From Myxococcales bacterium (lineage in GTDB: Bacteria > Myxococcota_A > UBA9042 > PHBI01 > JAAZYN01), in contig JAAZYN010000141.1 of NCBI GenBank assembly GCA_014239625.1, positions 1-7,742 of the forward strand: a stretch of DNA of 7,742 nucleotides, written 5' to 3'. Every line of letters begins with the position of its first letter. Position 1 is the stretch's first letter. Shown here piece after piece: positions 1-5,947 of this stretch. Made by a program: the position numbers and the translations under genes. Under the pieces are notes generated by a model. That model had not been told where the DNA came from, did no database searches, and worked only from the letters and a program-made list of their open reading frames with translations.

Positions 1-364
1 TAGCCTCCGTATGCCACGCCAGAGCCAGCCAAAACGCGACACGGTGCGCGCCGCGCCAACCGCGGCAGGTGCAGCACCAGCCGGTGGCGCTCCCGATGGT
101 GACCTCCAACTCGCTGCCGGAGACCGTGGCCACGAGGTCCCTCCACTGCGCACTGCGACTCATGAGCCGCACGTCCCGGACCTGCGCTGACGCTTCGTGC
201 GCGACCCGCATGGACACCAGCTCCGAGTCCAACATGCGCGCGACCGCGACGACGCGCTCAGCGTCTACATGGACCGAGCGCGGAATCGAGAGATCCCAAG
301 TGCCGAGCGGATCGACGCGCCGACGACGAAGGATCTCGCCGTTCAGCGCGTACTGAATCGTCAC
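1..364 (-). CDS. Unrecognised protein, partial (C-terminus beyond left edge), coupled to the deiminase gene
   Basis: An open frame of 121 complete codons begins with GTG at 364-362 and continues without a stop to the window edge. The GTG overlaps the TGA of the upstream deiminase gene (GTGA, 4 bp), the usual layout for translational coupling within an operon, so I chose this start although there is no clear Shine-Dalgarno. Codon third positions are strongly G/C, and the residue composition is that of an ordinary protein, unlike the arginine/alanine-rich readings in other frames. No signal peptide is visible, so a cytoplasmic location is likely. Visible details are a basic run RRRR at residues 13-16, an alpha/beta-like middle, and a tight cysteine group C97, C98, C100 flanked by W96 and W103, then a hydrophobic stretch near 109-117. 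I do not recognise the family. A frameshift in the last 30 codons cannot be excluded. Its function is unknown beyond co-expression with the deiminase. Confidence 0.65.
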   Translation of the reverse strand, partial: MTIQYALNGEILRRRRVDPLGTWDLSIPRSVHVDAERVVAVARMLDSELVSMRVAHEASAQVRDVRLMSRSAQWRDLVATVSGSELEVTIGSATGWCCTCRGWRGAHRVAFWLALAWHTEA

Positions 365-3300
365 ACCACCCGTCGGCGACGCACAAGCGCCGCCAGCATG
401 CCGCCAAGAGCCAGCCAGGCGGGCCAGCCCGAGGCGGGGGCGCCCGACGAGCAGCCCTCGGATTCGCCTTTGGTGCCTGAACCGGTCCCCACTCCCGCGT
501 CGGGCTGGGTCGTCGCGGTGCCGTCACCCACGTTCGTGTCCGGGGCGGTCGGATCCTCGTCGGGGACCCCGGCGGTGTCTTCGCCGGGTCCAACGTCCGG
601 GGGCGGCGGCTGCTCGCCGACGCACGTCCCGTCGGTGCACGCCTCTCCCGCGTCACAGCTGCCGCAGCTGCCGCCACAGCCGTCATCGCCGCACGCCTTG
701 TCGACACAATCCGGGGTGCAGCTCGCCTCGACGCAGGTGTAACCGGCCGGAGCCTGGTAGCCACAGGTCTTGTCCTGCGTCGTGCAGTCGTAGGACTTCA
801 GCGCGCCATTGTCGCACCAGACGACGGTGTCGCCCTGACACTCGCCTTCGTAGGTGACCGTGCCGCACTCGGTCTCGGCCTCGCACTGCCCCCCCGAGTT
901 GCACAGCTCACCCGTGGGGCAGGAGCCGCAGCTCCCGCCACAGGCGTCATCGCCGCATGCCTTACCGACGCACTGCGGGATGCAGGTCGAGTCCGCGACG
1001 CACTGGAACCCGATCCCCTCGGTGTAGCCGCACACCTTGGCCTCGTCGGCGCAGTCGAAGCTGTTGAGCGTCCCGCCATCGCACCAGACGACGACGGTAC
1101 CCTCACACTGGCCCTCGAAGGTGACGTCGCCACAGCCCGAGATCGCCACGCACTGACCCGCGACGTCGCACTCCTGACCCGACTCGCAGGCCCCGCAGCT
1201 GCCGCCGCAGCCGTCGAGGCCGCAGACCTTTCCGGTGCAGTCCGGCACGCACTGCGCGACGCACTGGCCGTCGTCGGTGCACGTCAGCGTCGCCTCACAG
1301 GTGCCGCACGTGCTGCCACAGCCATCGTCGCCGCAGGACTTTCCTGCGCACGCCGGGGTGCAGGTGTCGCTGCACGCGCCGGCGTCGCAGAACTGACCGT
1401 CGGGGCAACTCCCGCAGGTCCCGCCGCAACCATCAGCGCCGCAGGCTTTACCGGCGCAGTCCGGAACGCAGACGGCCACGCACTGCCCGGTGGCGCTACA
1501 GATCTGCGCCTCGGCGCAGCTGCCACAGGTACCGCTGCACCCATCGGGCCCGCACTCCTTGTCACCACAGTCGGGCACGCAGGTGCCGGGGACGCATTGA
1601 CCGGCTTCGCACTGCTCGTCGGCGGCGCAGCCTCCGCAGTTACCGCCACACCCGTCGTCACCACAGACCTTGCCGGTGCAGTCCGCGACGCAGGGTTGGA
1701 GCTCACAGGAGCCCGTGATCACGCTGCACTGCTCGCCTGGTGGACACGCACCGCAGCTCCCGCCGCAGCCGTCGTCGCCGCAGGACTTGCCGCTGCAGTT
1801 GGGCACGCAGGCTTCACACGCGCCGACGGCCGCGTCGCAGCCGGTCGGACACTGCGTGAACACGCGCTGCCGGCAGGGGAAGTTCGCGGTCGCGTCCGCG
1901 CATGTCCACTGGTGGGTCCCCTGAGCGCTACAGCCGGTGTCGCCCAATGAGCACTCGTTGACGCAGTAGCCGCAGTTCTGAGCGTCCCAGCACCAGTTGC
2001 CGTCTTCGGCGCCGGTCCAGCCACAGCAGCCGCTCTGGCACGCCGTCTGCTCGATCTCGCCGGAGTTGCACCAGGTGACGACGCCGGTCGAGTAGTCACA
2101 CACGCCCTCGAAGGCGACGTCACCGCAGCCCGTCCCGACGAGCTCACAGACGCCGGCGCTGCAGATCTCGTCGCCGCCGCAGGTGCCGCAGGTGCCGCCA
2201 CAGCCGTCGTCACCGCAGTCGAGCCCCGTGCAGTCGGGTGTGCAGCTGCTCACGCATTGGCCATCGCTGTTGCAGGTCGCCGGACTGCCGCAGGTCCCGC
2301 AGCTTCCGCCGCAGCCATCGCCACCGCACTGTTTACCGGCACAATCGGCCACACAGTTGGGTGCGCATTGCCCTGCGGCGTCACAGGTTTCGGTGCCGGC
2401 GCACACGCCACACACCCCTCCGCACCCATCGGACCCGCAGCTCTTGCCGGCGCAATCGGGGGCGCACCCGCCCACGCATTGGCCCGCGTCGCACTCCTCG
2501 CCGGCGGCGCACTGACCGCAGCTCCCGCCGCAGCCGTCGTCACCGCACTGCTTTCCGGAGCATTGAGGCTCGCAGGGCGCAGGGCAGGCCAGGGGGAACG
2601 CGCCGCTCGGGTCCGCACCCGATTGGTTGCAGTCGTAGTAGTCGTTGCCGCTGCTCCAGCCGCATCCGTCGTTGCCGCAATTGACGACGTCGAGGACCCC
2701 CCCACTACAGTACACCAGCTGCGCGCCGGAGCAGCACCCTGTGTACGTGATCGGCCCGCACGGGTCGCCGTCGCTGGGCGGCTCAGCGACGCAGGCGCTG
2801 CCCTGACACGTGAGGCCATCGCCGCAGCTTCCGCACGTCCCACCGCAACCGTCATTGCCACAGGACTTGCCGACACAGTCGGCGACACAGCCGCCCCCAT
2901 CGAGACAGCCGTAGTGACCGGCCACCGCATCCCAGGCGCAGCTCTGACCGCTCGCGCACGTGTCGGTATGGACCTCGCCGAAGTCACACCAGGTCGCCCC
3001 ACCGGCCTGGCACGCGCCAGAGACCAGCGTGCTTCCACAGCCGGCGTTGCCGCCGCTGCTGCTCGGGTAGCAGCTGAAGTTGTTGCAGACCTGCGGGGGG
3101 CCGGTCTGATTGCTGCTCCAGTCTCCGTCCTGGACCTCCATCAGGATGCAGTGGACGGCACCCGACCACGTGATGAGCTGGGTCGCGTCGATGGTCACGT
3201 GCGTCCAAGTCGGCATGACGTTCTGCCAGATCCCCAGAGCTTGCGCTTCGTAGGTCGTGTCGTCGTCGTAGACGGGGATCATGTTGACCCCGTTGATGAA

Positions 3301-4407
3301 CTGGCTGTTGGCGTAAGTGCGCCAGGTCTGCTGGCCGCTGTTGCTGGGCATCGGGATCCGGACCACGTTGATGGACTGGCCCCCCGCCAGCACCACGGCG
3401 TCGTAGATAGCCTCATTGGCGTTCATCTGGGCCGCGTTCTGAGAGTCCTGAAAGGACTGGTACTCACCCAACAGCACCGTCGTCTCATCGACCATCTTGG
3501 TGAACATGTCGATGTGCGTGGTCCCCTCGTTCGCCAGCGGGTTGAGGATGACCAGCTGGAAGCAGCCCAGGTAATCGCGGAAATAGTCGCGGATCGCCTG
3601 CTCGCTCGCGCCGTTGTACCAGAGCACGCCCTGCGAGACGAAGCAGGTGCCGCGCCCGTCCGCCATGAAGTTTCCGCCCTCGAAATCCACGGGCATCCTG
3701 AAATCGTCGAGCCCGAACTGATTGGCCAGGTGATACGGGATCGCGTCGTCGTAGACGCGCTGATGATAGTAGCGCGGGTCGATGAGGAGCGGCTTATTGG
3801 TGTCGGCGTCGAAGGCGCTGATCGGGCCAAAATCGCGGATCCAGATAGAATCGTTGCTGCGGTTCAAGTAGTTCACGCCAGCGGTGGAGACGCCATTGGC
3901 GGCCATGCTCTGCTGGAAGCTGCTGAGCCCCTGACTCCCCTGGTGAACAACCCAGATGTCGGTCACGGGGTTGGCGTTTTCGACGATCGCTGCGTAGACG
4001 CTGGCGAAGGAGCCGGTCCAGCTGATGGTCAGAGCCTTCTTGTCGTCCCACTCCGACGCGGGGATCATCGGGGAGGCCGGGCTGGCGGTGATGTTGTACA
4101 CGTTCGGGTTGGCGAGCTTGTAGTCGTCGTACTGGTCCGCTTTGGAGCCGCCGCGTTCGCCCGGGAGCGCCTCTTTGGGGAGCATCGGGCGAGGGTGCTC
4201 GAGCCCCGCCTTGGGCGGGCTGTGCGGGTCGGCGAGCGCTGTCGTCGGGGTCGCAGCGGAGCCCGGGGCGGCCAGGGGCACCAGCTCCCAATGCTCGGCA
4301 CGCTCCGACTCCGCTCCGACAGAGGGCTGCGGGATGGACTCTGTCTGGTGGTTGCAAGCGAACGCCAACAGGCTCGCCAAGCTCGTGCACAGCAGCCGGA
4401 TCTTCAT
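361..4407 (-). CDS. Exported peptidylarginine/agmatine-deiminase-family protein with cysteine-rich repeats and MYXO-CTERM anchor
   Basis: This is a 1348-residue exported protein. Residues 1-17 are a signal peptide ending in AFA before C18; this fits a loose lipobox but also a type I AXA site. Residues about 115-425 are a PAD_porph/agmatine deiminase domain with all hallmark motifs: IWIRDFGP (D192), EGGN (243-246), TTHIDMF (H298, D300) and GAVHC (nucleophile C420). By family knowledge such enzymes hydrolyse a guanidine group to a ureido group plus ammonia, on agmatine or on arginine in peptides. Export favours a protein, peptide or extracellular substrate, but this is inference. Residues 457-1262 hold 13 eight-cysteine modules and 5 six-cysteine modules. 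An acidic Pro/Thr/Asp linker (about 1264-1316) leads to GC1319, a hydrophobic helix (about 1325-1342) and RRRR, a MYXO-CTERM surface anchor. I chose ATG 4407 because GAGAGG sits 7 nt upstream; a GTG immediately before it is less well spaced. It is much longer than the usual 350-400-residue enzymes. Confidence 0.95.
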   Translation of the reverse strand: MKIRLLCTSLASLLAFACNHQTESIPQPSVGAESERAEHWELVPLAAPGSAATPTTALADPHSPPKAGLEHPRPMLPKEALPGERGGSKADQYDDYKLANPNVYNITASPASPMIPASEWDDKKALTISWTGSFASVYAAIVENANPVTDIWVVHQGSQGLSSFQQSMAANGVSTAGVNYLNRSNDSIWIRDFGPISAFDADTNKPLLIDPRYYHQRVYDDAIPYHLANQFGLDDFRMPVDFEGGNFMADGRGTCFVSQGVLWYNGASEQAIRDYFRDYLGCFQLVILNPLANEGTTHIDMFTKMVDETTVLLGEYQSFQDSQNAAQMNANEAIYDAVVLAGGQSINVVRIPMPSNSGQQTWRTYANSQFINGVNMIPVYDDDTTYEAQALGIWQNVMPTWTHVTIDATQLITWSGAVHCILMEVQDGDWSSNQTGPPQVCNNFSCYPSSSGGNAGCGSTLVSGACQAGGATWCDFGEVHTDTCASGQSCAWDAVAGHYGCLDGGGCVADCVGKSCGNDGCGGTCGSCGDGLTCQGSACVAEPPSDGDPCGPITYTGCCSGAQLVYCSGGVLDVVNCGNDGCGWSSGNDYYDCNQSGADPSGAFPLACPAPCEPQCSGKQCGDDGCGGSCGQCAAGEECDAGQCVGGCAPDCAGKSCGSDGCGGVCGVCAGTETCDAAGQCAPNCVADCAGKQCGGDGCGGSCGTCGSPATCNSDGQCVSSCTPDCTGLDCGDDGCGGTCGTCGGDEICSAGVCELVGTGCGDVAFEGVCDYSTGVVTWCNSGEIEQTACQSGCCGWTGAEDGNWCWDAQNCGYCVNECSLGDTGCSAQGTHQWTCADATANFPCRQRVFTQCPTGCDAAVGACEACVPNCSGKSCGDDGCGGSCGACPPGEQCSVITGSCELQPCVADCTGKVCGDDGCGGNCGGCAADEQCEAGQCVPGTCVPDCGDKECGPDGCSGTCGSCAEAQICSATGQCVAVCVPDCAGKACGADGCGGTCGSCPDGQFCDAGACSDTCTPACAGKSCGDDGCGSTCGTCEATLTCTDDGQCVAQCVPDCTGKVCGLDGCGGSCGACESGQECDVAGQCVAISGCGDVTFEGQCEGTVVVWCDGGTLNSFDCADEAKVCGYTEGIGFQCVADSTCIPQCVGKACGDDACGGSCGSCPTGELCNSGGQCEAETECGTVTYEGECQGDTVVWCDNGALKSYDCTTQDKTCGYQAPAGYTCVEASCTPDCVDKACGDDGCGGSCGSCDAGEACTDGTCVGEQPPPPDVGPGEDTAGVPDEDPTAPDTNVGDGTATTQPDAGVGTGSGTKGESEGCSSGAPASGWPAWLALGGMLAALVRRRRVV
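364..459 (-). other. Region encoding MYXO-CTERM sorting signal of the deiminase
   Basis: The last 32 codons encode a glycine-cysteine pair (G1318-C1319), a short Ser/Gly/Pro stretch, a hydrophobic segment rich in Ala/Leu/Gly/Trp, and a terminal RRRR cluster followed by two valines. This tripartite layout with an invariant Gly-Cys is the MYXO-CTERM signal, known in Myxococcota to be processed by a myxosortase intramembrane protease for display on the outer surface. The assignment rests on motif layout only. A plain C-terminal membrane anchor is the alternative. Confidence 0.85.
622..2889 (-). repeat. 13 coding repeats of an eight-cysteine module (type A) in the deiminase stalk
   Basis: Thirteen modules of 33-35 residues follow the pattern C-x3-C-x4-C-x4-C-x3-C-x2-C-x5/6-C-x4/6-C, with a core GK-x-CG-x-DGCGG-x-CG-x-C. 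They start at cysteines 507, 612, 648, 685, 722, 867, 906, 943, 980, 1016, 1053, 1142 and 1230, forming runs of one, four, six, one and one separated by type B modules. Deviations are small: module 8 has GCSG, module 10 GCGS and module 12 ACGG in place of GCGG. The eight cysteines imply four disulfides per module, so a rigid extracellular stalk or adhesive region is likely. This type of repeat is common in exported proteins of Myxococcota-like bacteria; its ligand, if any, is unknown. Confidence 0.93.
733..3039 (-). repeat. 5 coding repeats of a second, six-cysteine module (type B)
   Basis: A second module of about 45 residues occurs at residues 457-501, 550-593, 761-812, 1092-1136 and 1181-1225 (DNA 2905-3039, 2629-2760, 1972-2127, 1000-1134, 733-867). 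The shared pattern is CG-x-[VTI]-x-[FY]-x-G-x-C, then [VT]-x-[WY]-C-x-x-G-x-[LIV], then C near the middle, CG-[YW] or an equivalent, and a final C. Copies 4 and 5 are closest to each other, and copy 1, directly after the catalytic domain, is the most degenerate. Copy 3 is followed by an extra cysteine-rich piece (about 813-866) that I could not assign to either module. I do not recognise a named family. The conserved aromatic-cysteine pair suggests a small disulfide-stabilised beta fold. Confidence 0.75.
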
Positions 4408-4414
4408 CACGAAG

Positions 4415-4420
4415 CCTCTC
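4415..4420 (-). promoter_or_regulatory. Ribosome binding site of the deiminase gene
   Basis: GAGAGG on the minus strand lies 7 nt upstream of ATG 4407, and only 4 nt upstream of the adjacent GTG at 4410. This decides the start in favour of the ATG and excludes the long in-frame extension that remains open up to 4602. Confidence 0.75.
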
Positions 4421-4437
4421 GATGAACAGGGAGGCGC

Positions 4438-4466
4438 ATAACAGCAGCAGGGTGATGGCAGGTCAA
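4438..4466 (-). promoter_or_regulatory. Probable sigma70-type promoter of the deiminase operon
   Basis: On the minus strand, TTGACC (4466-4461, five of six matches to the -35 consensus) is followed after exactly 17 nt by TGTTAT (4443-4438, four of six to the -10). Transcription would begin near 4431, giving a leader of roughly 24 nt that just includes the GAGAGG ribosome binding site. Position, spacing and low chance of occurrence in such GC-rich DNA all support it. It would drive the deiminase gene and the coupled gene after it. Confidence 0.6.
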
Positions 4467-4508
4467 GAGTTTCTGCCGCGCTGCGGGCCCATGGCGACAA
4501 TCCCCAGG

Positions 4509-4545
4509 GGGCGTCGTCGGGGTCACCCCGGAGAGCCCGACGCCC
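4509..4545. other. Nested inverted repeat (hairpin or operator) in the divergent spacer
   Basis: An outer 8-bp perfect stem, GGGCGTCG (4509-4516) with CGACGCCC (4538-4545), encloses an inner 13-bp palindrome CGGGGTCACCCCG (4518-4530). It lies about 45 bp upstream of the predicted -35 of the deiminase promoter and about 165 bp upstream of the cytochrome start. There is no T-tract on either side, so it is not an intrinsic terminator. A binding site for a dimeric regulator shared by the two operons is one reading; chance structure in GC-rich DNA is another. Confidence 0.35.
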
Positions 4546-4673
4546 ACGATCTCCGGGACCGACCCGTGGCGACGTTCGGACGCCAGCCCACTCGCAGGGC
4601 ACGCCGGGGCCGTGAAGCCGCGCGCCGACGTGCTGGCCCGGGCGAGAAGGTGCCGAACTGTAGCCCGATTGCG

Positions 4674-4702
4674 TTGCAGCCCGAGAGCAGCTTCGGTACT
4701 TT
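4674..4702 (+). promoter_or_regulatory. Weak promoter candidate for the cytochrome operon
   Basis: TTGCAG (4674-4679) and TACTTT (4697-4702) are separated by 17 nt, each matching three of six consensus bases. The predicted start of transcription, six or seven bases after the -10, would fall on or beside ATG 4709, giving a leaderless message. This agrees with the lack of a ribosome binding site before that ATG, but the boxes are weak. Confidence 0.25.
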
Positions 4703-4708
4703 CATGGA

Positions 4709-5947
4709 ATGCATGAGAACCCACTGAGATTCTTGGCGGTGCTGGTTGGCCTCTGCCTGACACCCGTTGGCTGCACTCAAGTCGGAGACTCTCTGTTCGC
4801 TGTAGGCGACGCGGCGAGCTCCTCGGGTGGAGCGTTCGCGATGATCTCTCCGATCTTCCAAGAGAGGTGCGGGCCTTGCCACACCGGCGGCGGCCAGTCC
4901 GGCGGGCTCAACCTGGACACGGAGGACAACCTTCACGCCGGCGGCACCACCGGCCCGGTGTTCACCGTGTGCGACTCCAGCGCGACCGCCTCGCTGCTGA
5001 TCTGCCGGGTCGAGGGCGCCGACTGCGGCAGCCAGATGCCCCTGAACGACGACGAGCCCCTGACCTCCGGCGAGATCGACACCCTCAAAGCCTATATCGA
5101 CCAGGGCGCGGGGGATCCGCTCCTGTGCGGCCCGCCTGACTTTGACGCTGTCGCGGCGATCTTCGACGAACACTGCAACGGCTGCCACATCGGCGGTACC
5201 TCCGGCGGCCTGGATCTCTCCAGCGAGGCCGGGCTGCTGGCGGGGGGCGGCAGCGGGCCCGCGTTGAACGTATGCGACGCCGACTCCTCGCGGATCATCT
5301 GCAAGCTGGAGGGGGGCGCTGAATGCGGCGATCGGATGCCCCAGGGCGGACCGTATCTGGACCAGAGCGTCATCGACCTGGTCAGAGCTTACATCGACGG
5401 CGGCGCCGGCGACCCGACGGTGTGTGGGTCCGGCGCGTGCGATGATGGTCAACAGAACCAGGGTGAAGAAGGCGTAGACTGTGGAGGGCCATGTCCTGAT
5501 GCGTGCGTCGGCTGCGCCGACGGCATCCGAAACGGCGACGAGACGGGCGTGGACTGCGGCGGAAGCTGCGACCCGTGCCCCGCCGGATTGGTCGACTTCG
5601 CCACCCAGGTTCAGCCGATCTTCGACGGCGCAGGGTGCGCCAACGCCACGAGCTGCCACGGCCAGACCCCGGCCAACGCGCCACGCGGGTTCAACTTCAG
5701 CCTGGAGAACATGCTCAAGGACGCCAGCGCCCCGGACGCGCCCCAGGACGGTCCCCTGGTGGTGCCATGCGATGCCGACAACAGCCTCCTCTACAAGGTT
5801 CTCAACGGCGAGACCGCGGCGCCCGACCCGGTCATCATTCGGATGCCCTCCGGTGGGCCCTATCTCGAGGCCGGTGACATTCAGCTGATCAAGGACTGGA
5901 TCGACCAGGGCGCGAGCCCGTTCATCGACCCGGGCCTGTGCCCTTGA
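4709..5947 (+). CDS. Three-domain c-type cytochrome lipoprotein
   Basis: This 412-residue exported protein has a signal peptide ending PVG-C22; the lipobox is imperfect because of the proline, so lipidation is probable rather than certain. Three copies of one domain follow. Domain 1 has C54-x2-C57-H58 and M110-P; domain 2 has C156-x2-C159-H160 and M210-P; domain 3 has C310-x5-C316-H317 and M379-P. CxxCH attaches heme c covalently, and the MP methionine is the likely sixth ligand. Domains 1 and 2 also share three cysteines (88/99/106 and 189/198/206), and each domain closes with a DP-x2-C end at 140, 239 and 411. Between domains 2 and 3, two copies of a DG-x2-N-x-x-E-x-GVDCGG motif (245-267, 269-290) form a cysteine-rich acidic hinge. 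An electron-transfer role in the periplasm or outer membrane is inferred; the partner is unknown. No good ribosome binding site precedes ATG 4709. The gene overlaps the PLP enzyme gene that follows. Confidence 0.9.
   Translation: MHENPLRFLAVLVGLCLTPVGCTQVGDSLFAVGDAASSSGGAFAMISPIFQERCGPCHTGGGQSGGLNLDTEDNLHAGGTTGPVFTVCDSSATASLLICRVEGADCGSQMPLNDDEPLTSGEIDTLKAYIDQGAGDPLLCGPPDFDAVAAIFDEHCNGCHIGGTSGGLDLSSEAGLLAGGGSGPALNVCDADSSRIICKLEGGAECGDRMPQGGPYLDQSVIDLVRAYIDGGAGDPTVCGSGACDDGQQNQGEEGVDCGGPCPDACVGCADGIRNGDETGVDCGGSCDPCPAGLVDFATQVQPIFDGAGCANATSCHGQTPANAPRGFNFSLENMLKDASAPDAPQDGPLVVPCDADNSLLYKVLNGETAAPDPVIIRMPSGGPYLEAGDIQLIKDWIDQGASPFIDPGLCP

Larger units (their letters stand above)
4408..4708. other. 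Divergent intergenic spacer (301 bp)
   Basis: The spacer separates the two divergent start codons. It holds the deiminase promoter and ribosome binding site at its left end, a nested hairpin near its middle-left, and a weak promoter candidate at its right end. Open frames crossing it read as arginine/proline-rich sequence without motifs or ribosome binding sites, so I call no gene here. About 130 bp (4550-4670) show nothing I can assign. Confidence 0.7.

Noticed and set aside
69..356. Small plus-strand open frame at the left edge
   Set aside because: Its composition (Arg/Thr/Ser) is typical of an antisense shadow; the minus strand here is open throughout with ordinary composition and a GTGA-coupled start.
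197..742. Plus-strand open frame opposite the deiminase C-terminus and the left-edge gene
   Set aside because: It is Pro/Ser/Gln-rich, has no ribosome binding site, and is explained as the complement of the repeat and linker codons.
622..2889. Regularly spaced repeats of about 100-110 bp that could suggest a CRISPR array
   Set aside because: The repeats are imperfect, vary in spacing, lie in frame inside one long coding sequence, and encode conserved cysteine modules.
2257..4425. Long plus-strand open frame opposite the deiminase gene
   Set aside because: It is antisense to a gene with complete catalytic motifs and cysteine repeats; its translation is Ala/Val/Arg/Gly-rich with no motif, an effect of GC-rich codon use.
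4408..4602. N-terminal extension of the deiminase to an ATG at 4602
   Set aside because: It would bury the signal peptide and cover the sigma70-type promoter and ribosome binding site; ATG 4407 is better supported.
4630..4660. Possible sigma54 site (TGGC...TGC) before the cytochrome gene
   Set aside because: The spacing between the GG and GC elements is wrong and the -12 TTGC element is absent.
4523..5659. Long minus-strand open frame opposite the cytochrome gene
   Set aside because: The plus strand carries CxxCH and MP motifs in a threefold repeat; the antisense reading has low complexity and no start signals.
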